From positions 1 to 6,966 of the forward strand of contig CALZPS010000076.1 in the NCBI GenBank assembly GCA_945827765.1: 6,966 nt of DNA, written 5' to 3'. The notes under the pieces were generated by a model. It ran no database searches, was not told where the DNA came from, and saw nothing but the letters and a program-made list of their open reading frames with translations. Of the stretch, positions 1 to 5,168 are shown piece by piece. The translations under genes were made by a program, and so were the position numbers. Numbering within the stretch: position 1 is the stretch's first letter; the number at the start of each line of letters is the position of its first letter. This DNA comes from an uncultured Lachnospiraceae bacterium (GTDB lineage Bacteria; Bacillota; Clostridia; Lachnospirales; Lachnospiraceae).

Positions 1-46
1 AGATCTAGTACGGTCTCGTGGGCTCGGAGATGTGTATAAGAGACAG
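1..46 (+). other. Sequencing adapter remnant (Illumina Nextera i7 side)
   Basis: This stretch is not genomic. Bases 1-4 match the end of the P7 primer. Bases 5-12 (CTAGTACG) read as an 8-base i7 index and match the primer-strand form of Nextera index N702. Bases 13-46 are the Nextera read-2 transposase adapter, whose last 19 bases (28-46) are the Tn5 mosaic end AGATGTGTATAAGAGACAG. Native sequence starts at 47. Translated in the frame of the following gene, the adapter yields MCIRDR, a peptide familiar as an artefact in metagenomic protein sets. The ATG at 18 is therefore not a real start codon. Confidence 0.98.
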
Positions 47-47
47 G

Positions 48-1430
48 TATCTCCTGGACTATACCGTAGAATGGAATGTTCCGGATGATCAGAATCTTAT
101 TCTGGAATACGGACACCCCTATAAAAAAGAACCTGTCATCGCAGAAGCAAAGGGGCATATCTTCCATCGAAAGGGGAAAAAACTGACAGTGAAGGAGACA
201 GGAAAGGCAGATGTGACCAAACTTGGACGCTATGAACTGACCTATAAAACTATCTTCCGCGGCAAAACCTATTCCTTAAAACGAGTAGTAGAAGTGGTAG
301 ATACCACAGCGCCGGAGCTCACTCTTGCAGGGGATACAACCATGCAGCTGGAGGCCGGTCTGCCCTATCTGGAGCCCGGATTTTCGGCAACGGATCTCTA
401 TGACGGAGATACGACAAAGAACGTTACGGTAGAAGGTACCCCGGAAATTGTTCTTCCGGGCGATTATACCCTTATTTACCGGGTGAAGGACAGCTCCGGC
501 AACGAAACGCATATGGAACGGACACTGCATGTAGTAGACAGTACTCCGCCCGCTTTGCAGCTGAGGGGAAATGATACCATGTATCTCCGTCTTGGCAGTT
601 CGTTCAGTGAGCCGGGATACAGTGCATGGGATGCCTGCGAGGGAGATTGTACAGCTGGTGTATCCATATCGGGCAGTGTAGATACCAATACACCGGGAAC
701 CTATACTCTTACATACTCCGTCAATGACCAGTCAGGAAACAACAACAGCTGTGTGCGTACGGTTCATGTCTATGCGCCGCAGCAGAATCAAAGTGTAAAC
801 CCGGGGGATAAAGTCATTTATCTTACCTTCGATGATGGACCCGGACCATACACAGAACGTCTTCTGGATATACTGGACCGGTATGGCGTGAAAGCCACCT
901 TTTTCGTTACAAACGCACAGCCGAATTACAGATATGTAATCGCACAGGAAGCTGCCAGAGGACATACGGTGGCACCGCACACCTACTCACATGACTATTC
1001 TTATGTCTATCAGAATACAGAATCCTATTTTGCGGATTTACAGGCGATGAACGATATTATCATCGAGCAGACCGGACAGGTTCCGTGGCTGCTGCGATTT
1101 CCGGGCGGTTCTTCGAACACCGTCAGCGCCAACTACTGTCATGGAATCATGAGCCAGTTGGCAATGGAAGTGGAAATGCGCGGCTATCAGTACTGCGACT
1201 GGAATGTTTCGAGCGGAGATGCAGGCGGAACGACCAGTAGCTCCCAGGTAGTGACAAATGTAATCAGCGGCGTACAGTCCAAAAATGTCTCCATCGTACT
1301 GCAGCATGACATAAAAGGTTTCAGCGTCGATGCGGTAGAGGAAATCATCCAATGGGGACTGGCAAATGGCTACACCTTTTTACCGATGACATATACCACC
1401 CCGATGACACATCATGGAATTAATAATTAA
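48..1430 (+). CDS. Cell-surface polysaccharide deacetylase (NodB fold) with N-terminal Ig-like DUF5011-type repeats, 5' truncated
   Basis: The gene is cut at its 5' end by the adapter junction, so signal peptide or membrane anchor and start codon are missing; 460 native codons remain before TAA. Codons 48-299 are a divergent Ig-like segment. Two clearer DUF5011-like repeats follow at about 300-536 and 537-770, each opening with D-x-T-x-P and closing with a YTL-Y-V-D-SGN strand. The catalytic NodB domain runs from about 810 to the end. Motif 1 is TFDDGP (825-842), with the second Asp expected to bind metal. Motif 2 is HTYSH (978-992), giving the two metal His. Motif 3 is RFPGGSSN (1095-1118), motif 4 is DWN (1197-1205), and motif 5 has the His of LQHD (1299-1310). 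All core residues are present, so the enzyme should be active. Family members remove N- or O-acetyl groups from peptidoglycan or other surface glycans; the exact substrate cannot be read here. No clear terminator follows directly; the hairpin at 1579-1607 is the first one downstream. Confidence 0.93.
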   Translation, partial: YLLDYTVEWNVPDDQNLILEYGHPYKKEPVIAEAKGHIFHRKGKKLTVKETGKADVTKLGRYELTYKTIFRGKTYSLKRVVEVVDTTAPELTLAGDTTMQLEAGLPYLEPGFSATDLYDGDTTKNVTVEGTPEIVLPGDYTLIYRVKDSSGNETHMERTLHVVDSTPPALQLRGNDTMYLRLGSSFSEPGYSAWDACEGDCTAGVSISGSVDTNTPGTYTLTYSVNDQSGNNNSCVRTVHVYAPQQNQSVNPGDKVIYLTFDDGPGPYTERLLDILDRYGVKATFFVTNAQPNYRYVIAQEAARGHTVAPHTYSHDYSYVYQNTESYFADLQAMNDIIIEQTGQVPWLLRFPGGSSNTVSANYCHGIMSQLAMEVEMRGYQYCDWNVSSGDAGGTTSSSQVVTNVISGVQSKNVSIVLQHDIKGFSVDAVEEIIQWGLANGYTFLPMTYTTPMTHHGINN

Positions 1431-1431
1431 C

Positions 1432-1469
1432 CCAGAATCAAATAAACCAGAATCAACGGAGCCAGAATT
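1432..1469 (+). repeat. Three short direct repeats at an exact 15-nt period
   Basis: CCAGAATCAA occurs at 1432-1441 and again at 1447-1456, and a third, partly diverged copy (CCAGAATTCA) starts at 1462. The period is exactly 15 nt. The array begins one base after the deacetylase stop codon and ends just before the antisense RNA promoter. It could be a replication-slippage remnant or a small binding-site array; the sequence does not decide. Confidence 0.7.
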
Positions 1470-1484
1470 CATGTTAACTCGCTC

Positions 1485-1513
1485 TTGCATCCTGCTTCCA
1501 GATATGCTATATT
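1485..1513 (+). promoter_or_regulatory. Predicted promoter of the antitoxin RNA
   Basis: A -35 box TTGCAT (1485-1490), a 17-nt spacer and a -10 box TATATT (1508-1513) are preceded by an extended -10 TGC (1505-1507). Transcription would start near 1519-1521, immediately before the GGGAAACC arm. This is a good sigma-A type promoter with no coding sequence behind it on this strand until 1973, which supports a small RNA. Confidence 0.75.
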
Positions 1514-1521
1514 AAAGACAC

Positions 1522-1548
1522 AAAAGGGAAACCGGAAGCGGCTTACCC
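1522..1548 (-). terminator. Candidate terminator of the toxin mRNA
   Basis: On the minus strand the segment GGGTAA-GCC-GCTTCC-GGT-TTCCC can fold with one mismatch and a bulged G, and is followed by TTTTG (1525-1522). This would end the toxin mRNA near 1520, for a transcript of about 255 nt. The local hairpin is imperfect. The same arm pairs better with the mRNA 5' end (see the inverted repeat), so the fold at this site may be the long-range one. Confidence 0.45.
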
Positions 1549-1578
1549 CGAATAATTAAGCTAATGTTTTTTGACATC

Positions 1579-1613
1579 AGCCGTCACTATTGGCAGTAGT
1601 GGCGGCTATTTTC
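1579..1613 (+). terminator. Rho-independent terminator of the antitoxin RNA
   Basis: AGCCGTCACTA (1579-1589) and TAGTGGCGGCT (1597-1607) form an 11-bp stem with a 7-nt loop, followed by ATTTTCG. One pair is G-U when read on the plus strand but would be an A-C mismatch on the minus strand, and the minus side has no T tract, so the element works for plus-strand transcripts. It is also the first terminator downstream of the deacetylase. Confidence 0.75.
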
Positions 1614-1698
1614 GTGTCCCCTTGAAAATCTGATAACACAGACCTACAAGAGCAACCATGAGTATACAAAGCTGAATCAAATCAGAATATGTAATCAT
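1606..1698 (-). CDS. Small holin-like membrane toxin, type I toxin-antitoxin system (TxpA/BsrG/Fst-like)
   Basis: This 30-codon ORF starts with ATG at 1698 and ends with TAG at 1606. It has a perfect AGGAGG (1707-1712) 8 nt upstream. The peptide starts MITYSDLIQL, has one hydrophobic segment (residues 7-25, LIQLCILMVALVGLCYQIF) and ends in a short basic tail (KGTRK). An MxTYxxL start, a single membrane helix containing AL(V/I)GL and a charged end are typical of the peptides annotated as putative holin-like toxins in Firmicutes. Such peptides insert in the membrane and disturb potential or envelope synthesis when over-expressed. The promoter at 1783-1811, the structured leader, and the opposed antisense RNA across its 3' end support a real locus rather than a chance ORF. 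The closest named family cannot be fixed by eye. Toxicity is inferred, not seen. Confidence 0.85.
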   Translation of the reverse strand: MITYSDLIQLCILMVALVGLCYQIFKGTRK

Positions 1699-1705
1699 GT
1701 TATCG

Positions 1706-1740
1706 CCCTCCTTTCTTTCGTCCGGAGGGTGTTCCCTCCG
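1706..1740 (-). promoter_or_regulatory. Toxin mRNA leader with two exclusive folds around the ribosome binding site
   Basis: On the minus strand CGGAGGG (1740-1734), loop AACA and CCCTCCG (1729-1723) form a perfect 7-bp hairpin just upstream of the ribosome binding site. The same CCCTCC (1729-1724) is also complementary over 6 bp to GGAGGG (1711-1706), which contains the Shine-Dalgarno core. The two pairings cannot coexist. With the first the site is open, and with the second it is hidden. Hiding of the ribosome binding site in the primary transcript is established for several type I toxins; its use here is inferred from complementarity. Confidence 0.65.
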
Positions 1741-1782
1741 TAAAGAAGAGTAAACCGCCTCGCTCTGGTTTCCCATGCCAGG

Positions 1783-1811
1783 ATTTTATCATATTCCATT
1801 CAAAGATTCAA
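1783..1811 (-). promoter_or_regulatory. Predicted promoter of the toxin gene
   Basis: On the minus strand a -35 box TTGAAT (1811-1806), a 17-nt spacer and a -10 box TAAAAT (1788-1783) are preceded by an extended -10 TGA (1791-1789). The start would lie near 1776, so the mRNA opens with the GGGAAACC arm and has a leader of about 78 nt. The promoter is divergent from that of queT, with about 30 bp between the two -35 boxes. Confidence 0.75.
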
Positions 1812-1842
1812 CGCTGCTGCTGCCATAATATTTTTATACAGC

Positions 1843-1871
1843 TTGCTTTTCCCTCCCACCTGTGTTATACT
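1843..1871 (+). promoter_or_regulatory. Predicted promoter of queT
   Basis: A -35 box TTGCTT (1843-1848), a 17-nt spacer and a -10 box TATACT (1866-1871) carry an extended -10 TGT (1863-1865). The predicted start near 1878 gives a leader of about 95 nt. The leader contains a first hairpin (AAAGCCTG at 1884-1891 with CAGG-A-CTTT at 1898-1906, one bulged A) and then the riboswitch-like element. Confidence 0.75.
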
Positions 1872-1919
1872 CCTAATCGTTGCAAAGCCTGCAAACTCAG
1901 GACTTTCAGCAAAATACTA

Positions 1920-1963
1920 ACGTGAGTTCGAGACCTTCCTCACGTAAAACAAAACTAAAGGAG
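1920..1963 (+). promoter_or_regulatory. Probable preQ1 class I riboswitch controlling queT translation
   Basis: A 7-bp stem ACGTGAG/CTCACGT (1920-1926 with 1939-1945) encloses a 12-nt loop starting TTCGAG and ending in C1938, directly next to the 3' stem strand. In known class I aptamers a C at this place pairs with the ligand. An A-rich tail (TAAAACAAAACTA, 1945-1957) runs into AAGGAG (1958-1963). Stem length, loop length, the TTCnAG loop start and the A-rich tail with CTAa(a)GG match my memory of preQ1-I elements such as B. subtilis queC. Tail bases can pair back to the loop (CGAG with CTA..G, or CCTT 1934-1937 with AAGG 1958-1961) to form the H-type pseudoknot. That pseudoknot covers the ribosome binding site, so ligand should switch translation off. 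The gene behind it fits the ligand. Confidence 0.78.
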
Positions 1964-1972
1964 AACAAAAAA

Positions 1973-2461
1973 ATGAAAGAAAACAAAACCATCAACGTGC
2001 AGTTTATCGCACTCGCTGCGATGATCGCTGCCATCTACGTGGTGCTGACGCTTGTGTTCGCGCCATTTTCCTACGGAGAGATACAGGTTCGCCTGTCAGA
2101 GGCTCTCACTATCCTGCCGGTCTTCACTCCGGCTGCAGTTCCTGGACTATTTGTCGGATGCTTATTGAGCAACATCCTCGGCGGATGTATCGTACCGGAT
2201 ATTGTGTTCGGCAGTATCGCCACACTGATTGGCGCCATCGGCACCTATCTGCTGCGCAAGCAGAACAAATTTCTGGCTCCGCTGCCGCCGATCATTGCCA
2301 ATGCACTGATTGTTCCGTTTGTACTCAAATACGGCTATCAGGTGCCATTGCCGATACCATTTTTAATGCTGACCGTGGGAATCGGGGAAATCATTTCCTG
2401 TGGTGTCCTCGGCATGGTGATTCGTCTGGCACTGGAGAAATACAAAAATGTAATTTTTTAA
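1973..2461 (+). CDS. queT: QueT family queuosine precursor transporter (ECF S-component type)
   Basis: This 162-residue membrane protein has about five hydrophobic segments, the usual length for QueT (COG4708, formerly DUF988). The signature lies after the first helix at residues 32-49, FSYGEIQVRLSEALTILP, followed by a Pro/Gly-rich second helix with N67 and GG (70-71) and D76 before a GxxAT stretch. The family is thought to import queuosine precursors such as preQ1 or preQ0 for tRNA modification, acting as the substrate-binding subunit of an ECF transporter; the EcfA/EcfT energising module is not in this window. The ATG at 1973 is chosen because AAGGAG ends 9 nt before it. An in-frame TTG at 1880 sits at the predicted transcription start with no ribosome binding site and would translate through the riboswitch. 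The preQ1-type leader supports the substrate. The bidirectional terminator at 2515-2545 closes this single-gene unit. Confidence 0.92.
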   Translation: MKENKTINVQFIALAAMIAAIYVVLTLVFAPFSYGEIQVRLSEALTILPVFTPAAVPGLFVGCLLSNILGGCIVPDIVFGSIATLIGAIGTYLLRKQNKFLAPLPPIIANALIVPFVLKYGYQVPLPIPFLMLTVGIGEIISCGVLGMVIRLALEKYKNVIF

Positions 2462-2512
2462 ACTGCATAAACCGAGGAGGCGGACATTCACCGCCGCCCT
2501 TTCACACCAGTC

Positions 2513-2555
2513 AAAAACGCCCGGAGATTATTCGTCCGGGCGTTTCCTGTTTTGA
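2513..2555. terminator. Bidirectional terminator between queT and the convergent minus-strand operon
   Basis: AAACGCCCGGA (2515-2525) and TCCGGGCGTTT (2535-2545) form a perfect 11-bp GC-rich stem with a 9-nt loop. On the minus strand the stem runs straight into a T5 tract (complement of 2513-2517), a good terminator for the operon ending at 2664. On the plus strand it is followed by a looser T-rich stretch (TTTTGATTTT, 2550-2559), enough for queT. Confidence 0.85.
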
Positions 2556-2600
2556 TTTTCTATTCTAAAATTTCATGAGCTGACTGACAAATGAGCCTGA

Positions 2601-2638
2601 CGTCGATTTCTTCGTGCCTTGCACTCCCAAAATCGACG
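2601..2638. other. Unassigned long hairpin downstream of the minus-strand operon
   Basis: CGTCGATTT (2601-2609) pairs perfectly with AAATCGACG (2630-2638). Inside lies a second stem GTGC/GCAC (2614-2617 with 2621-2624) with a 3-nt loop. No T tract follows on either strand, so it is not a standard terminator. It lies in the 3' untranslated region of the operon mRNA, between the stop codon at 2664 and the terminator at 2515-2545. A shorter 13-bp palindrome (TTATCT-A-AGATAA, 2649-2661) sits beside it. It may stabilise the mRNA 3' end; nothing more can be said. Confidence 0.6.
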
Positions 2639-2663
2639 AAATTTCATATTATCTAAGATAAAA

Positions 2664-5156
2664 TCATTTCACAAATCCGATAAATGTATTTCCGCTCGCT
2701 GCCACCATCCGCTCCATCTCACTCTGGCTCAACGTATGCTCCCTGCCATCGTCCGGGTCAACATACGTCACGGTATCCATACTGTATCCCGTCACAAGTA
2801 CCGCATGCTGCCCTTCCAGCACGGCGATTACCGGCATTCCCTGATTCACTACATATAATATCTGTGTCAGAGTACAGCCGCTCAGGTCCATCTGCTGCGC
2901 CCCATACTGTTCCATAAAACTAAGGCAGCTTTCCATGGAAGACTGTCCCTCTTCTTTCGGACAACTTTCCACATCCGTATAGTACGCCAAATCGCGATAT
3001 CCCTTTTCCCACACATAGGACTGTTTTGAGGTGGTCACGATGCCGGACCATTCATCCGCCAGCCTCACCGCATCCCCGGCGTTTTCACATACTTCCGCCG
3101 GCCGCCCGGCTGCATACACATAATACAACTCTGTCGCATCATTATTTTCAAAGGAAATCTCCTCTGCTTTTCCGGAATAAACGAAAGCTGCCCTGACCAC
3201 CCGGGTTTCGGTTTTCTGGATTCCATCCGTAAATATAAACCGTTTCTGACTCTCTTTTAAATCTGTGGTATATGTCTCCAGATTAATATTGGTACTCTTG
3301 CGTTCCTCGTTATTGGAAATATAATCCGGATTCGCCGTATTATAAATGCCATTCTGCTGTTCCACCCGGTTCACGGTAATCAAATTATTCTCCACCACAA
3401 TGTCCGAAATATACAGTCCTACCGGCTTATAGTCCTTAACGACCGTATTAGACTGACTGCGGATTTCCAGCCGATGCATCGGAATCGTCTCCTCGCCGCT
3501 CGGCAGATATCCGGTATTCTTGCTCTCCAAATATCCACAGACGAAATCCGAGAACACAAAACCGAGCGGTTTGATGGTTTCTCCCTTTGGTGCATTTACA
3601 TCATAAGCCTTTTCCGTCTCAAAGTTCATCACAGTTACAGTCTTTGCAGTATCGATTTGTCCGTCTGTCTGCCATGCCAGTAAATGTCCGTCCTCCGACG
3701 CCACATATTGTCCATCCTGCAGTCCTTCCGCCAGCATTTCTTTCTCCCCGCGTTTCATATCGACCTGATACAAGACGCCTCCGGTCAGCACATACAGAGT
3801 CGCACGTTCCTCGCTGTAATACACCATCTTCCCCAGCTCATACTCTGTGATCGCAAATGCTTTTGTACTGGGCAGAAATACTTTTTCTTCGACTGTCTCT
3901 TTCCCTGCATCATAATATAATATATCCACGCCTACTTCGCCTTCATGAGTTCCGCTGTTCATGTATCCATATACCGCAAATGTGACACTCCCGTTCTCTT
4001 CCAGCCGAATCATGCGCACATCATGTTCATCATTCAACAGACGAACATCAGACTGATTTTCTGTGGTATCCGCAAAACCAAAGATACGCACAAATCTATT
4101 TTTTTCACTATTATAGCTCCACAACTCACGTTCCTGCACAAAACATACAATAGTTCCATCCGAATTGGTTTCATATACCACATCATTCGGTATCGTTCCC
4201 AGCCGCAGACTGGTTTCTCCCAATACCGTGCTGCCGCCTGCAAACACCTGGTTCATCGTACGCTCGTAATCAAGCAGATACATTTCCCCTTCACTCAGCC
4301 GCACCCGGAAAAATTCTCTGACATTATATAATTCCTGTTCTCCGTTGTCTCCCAGACAAATCACCTGATATGTGGCAAGTATCGACGTATAAACCGTATT
4401 GCTTTCCTGAATACTCCATTCCGGCTCTGTAACAATCTGTGGTTTGAGCTTTCCCCAGCAAATATGGTACACATTAGAATGGATATTAACTGTCTGCAAT
4501 GTCGTATTGTCACTTTCCTCACCCGGCTCCAGATATTGCTCCAACGTTTCGCTATCCGCCCCGACAAGTGCCATTTCGTGCAGATTTTTTGCAAACTCAA
4601 TACAAGTGCCGACAGACAAATCCTTTAAAGGCTCCAACCTTGTATAATAATATACCTCCTTTTCGTCCATCTGCAGAGTAACCTTGAGCACCGCCTCGCG
4701 AACCCCGCGCTCCAAAGCCTCCCTGACGCTCAATGTGACCGTCGTCTTGCTCAGGGAACCGACTGCCTTCTGCGCATACTGTTCACTGCCGTCCAAAGAA
4801 CAAATCTCATATTTGAGAGCATTTATCGACTGCCCATCCGTCTCGATTTCCATCACAAGCTGTCCATCCGCAGCTACCGGAGTAATCGTATCCCTCATGG
4901 ATGCAATATCCATCTCAGTCACGTATCCTGCCAACGTATTGACTTTATGCTCTTCCACCAAAAATGACACCCGCGGAAGCGTCGGTCCGCTTGGTTGTTC
5001 TTCCTGCTTGTTCTCCTGCCGTAAAAAAAATACCGCTGCGAATACAACCGCCACAGCCAGCAAAAACAATCCCACACAGAGCAGCAAAAGCCACAGTCTG
5101 TTCTTTCTTTTTTTCTTTTTTATCGTTTCATTATTATTCTTTAAAACTCTGCCCAT
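2664..5156 (-). CDS. Membrane-anchored protein with propeller-like region and C-terminal C39-peptidase-like domain lacking the catalytic Cys
   Basis: The 830-residue protein starts with a Lys-rich cytoplasmic head (KKKKRK, 13-18) and one membrane helix (21-45), so the rest is outside the cell. Residues about 60-310 are mixed alpha/beta and not recognised. Residues about 320-600 show short strand-turn units such as ELWSYNSEKNRF (344-355), VLYQVDMKRGEKEM (461-474) and SEDGHLLAWQTDG (487-499) that suggest a beta-propeller. The last 120 residues resemble Peptidase_C39_2: helix QSSMESCLSFMEQYG (738-752), QHAVLVTGYS (783-792) with His784, and YVDP (798-801) with Asp800. Where the family has the nucleophile Cys, this protein appears to have Ser739 or Ser740; C732 and C744 are close but out of register. 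It may be a pseudoprotease that binds rather than cuts. It follows the methyltransferase by 12 nt; the ribosome binding site AAGGGG overlaps that gene's stop codon, so the two are co-transcribed and probably coupled. Role unknown. Confidence 0.88.
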   Translation of the reverse strand: MGRVLKNNNETIKKKKRKNRLWLLLLCVGLFLLAVAVVFAAVFFLRQENKQEEQPSGPTLPRVSFLVEEHKVNTLAGYVTEMDIASMRDTITPVAADGQLVMEIETDGQSINALKYEICSLDGSEQYAQKAVGSLSKTTVTLSVREALERGVREAVLKVTLQMDEKEVYYYTRLEPLKDLSVGTCIEFAKNLHEMALVGADSETLEQYLEPGEESDNTTLQTVNIHSNVYHICWGKLKPQIVTEPEWSIQESNTVYTSILATYQVICLGDNGEQELYNVREFFRVRLSEGEMYLLDYERTMNQVFAGGSTVLGETSLRLGTIPNDVVYETNSDGTIVCFVQERELWSYNSEKNRFVRIFGFADTTENQSDVRLLNDEHDVRMIRLEENGSVTFAVYGYMNSGTHEGEVGVDILYYDAGKETVEEKVFLPSTKAFAITEYELGKMVYYSEERATLYVLTGGVLYQVDMKRGEKEMLAEGLQDGQYVASEDGHLLAWQTDGQIDTAKTVTVMNFETEKAYDVNAPKGETIKPLGFVFSDFVCGYLESKNTGYLPSGEETIPMHRLEIRSQSNTVVKDYKPVGLYISDIVVENNLITVNRVEQQNGIYNTANPDYISNNEERKSTNINLETYTTDLKESQKRFIFTDGIQKTETRVVRAAFVYSGKAEEISFENNDATELYYVYAAGRPAEVCENAGDAVRLADEWSGIVTTSKQSYVWEKGYRDLAYYTDVESCPKEEGQSSMESCLSFMEQYGAQQMDLSGCTLTQILYVVNQGMPVIAVLEGQHAVLVTGYSMDTVTYVDPDDGREHTLSQSEMERMVAASGNTFIGFVK

Positions 5157-5168
5157 GAATACTTCCCC

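Larger units (their letters stand above)
1520..1613 (+). ncRNA. Predicted antisense antitoxin RNA (RatA-like role) of a type I toxin-antitoxin locus
   Basis: The roughly 90-nt transcript is bounded by the extended -10 promoter at 1485-1513 and the hairpin at 1579-1607 followed by ATTTTCG. It runs opposite to the toxin gene and is fully complementary to the 3' untranslated part and last codons of the toxin mRNA (toxin stop at 1606-1608). This convergent, 3'-overlapping layout is the one known for txpA/RatA and bsrG/SR4 in Bacillus, where the antisense RNA blocks translation and promotes RNase III cleavage of the toxin mRNA. It has no open reading frame with a ribosome binding site. The exact ends are predictions. 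Confidence 0.72.
1526..1774. repeat. Imperfect inverted repeat flanking the toxin gene (arms 1526-1546 and 1750-1774)
   Basis: The left arm has GGGAAACC (1526-1533) and GCGGCTTAC (1538-1546). The right arm has GTAAACCGC (1750-1758) and GGTTTCCC (1767-1774). The outer 8 bp pair perfectly and the inner 9 bp pair with one G-T position, with 4 and 8 unpaired bases between the two blocks. In the toxin mRNA this joins the extreme 5' end to the 3' end. As a second consequence, the toxin mRNA and the antisense RNA begin with similar sequences. The 5'-3' pairing recalls the long-range closure described for BsrG and AapA toxin mRNAs. Confidence 0.7.

Noticed and set aside
18..47. ATG at 18 as the start of the deacetylase
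   Set aside because: It lies inside the sequencing adapter; the encoded MCIRDR peptide is an artefact.
1038..1352. 104-codon minus-strand frame inside the deacetylase
   Set aside because: It is antisense to the conserved NodB domain, has no recognisable protein features and no convincing ribosome binding site.
1884..1906. Leader hairpin before the riboswitch as a class II preQ1 element
   Set aside because: It lacks the class II layout I know, whereas the 1920-1963 element fits class I; kept only as an extra leader hairpin.
1880..1972. In-frame TTG at 1880 as the queT start
   Set aside because: It coincides with the predicted transcription start, has no ribosome binding site and would translate the riboswitch; ATG at 1973 has AAGGAG 9 nt upstream and begins at the normal family N-terminus.
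2477..2497. Short GGCGG/CCGCC inverted repeat after queT
   Set aside because: The stem is short with no T tract; the 11-bp hairpin at 2515-2545 is the convincing terminator.
2158..2568. 136-codon plus-strand frame overlapping queT
   Set aside because: It runs in another frame through the conserved queT coding sequence and through the terminator hairpin.
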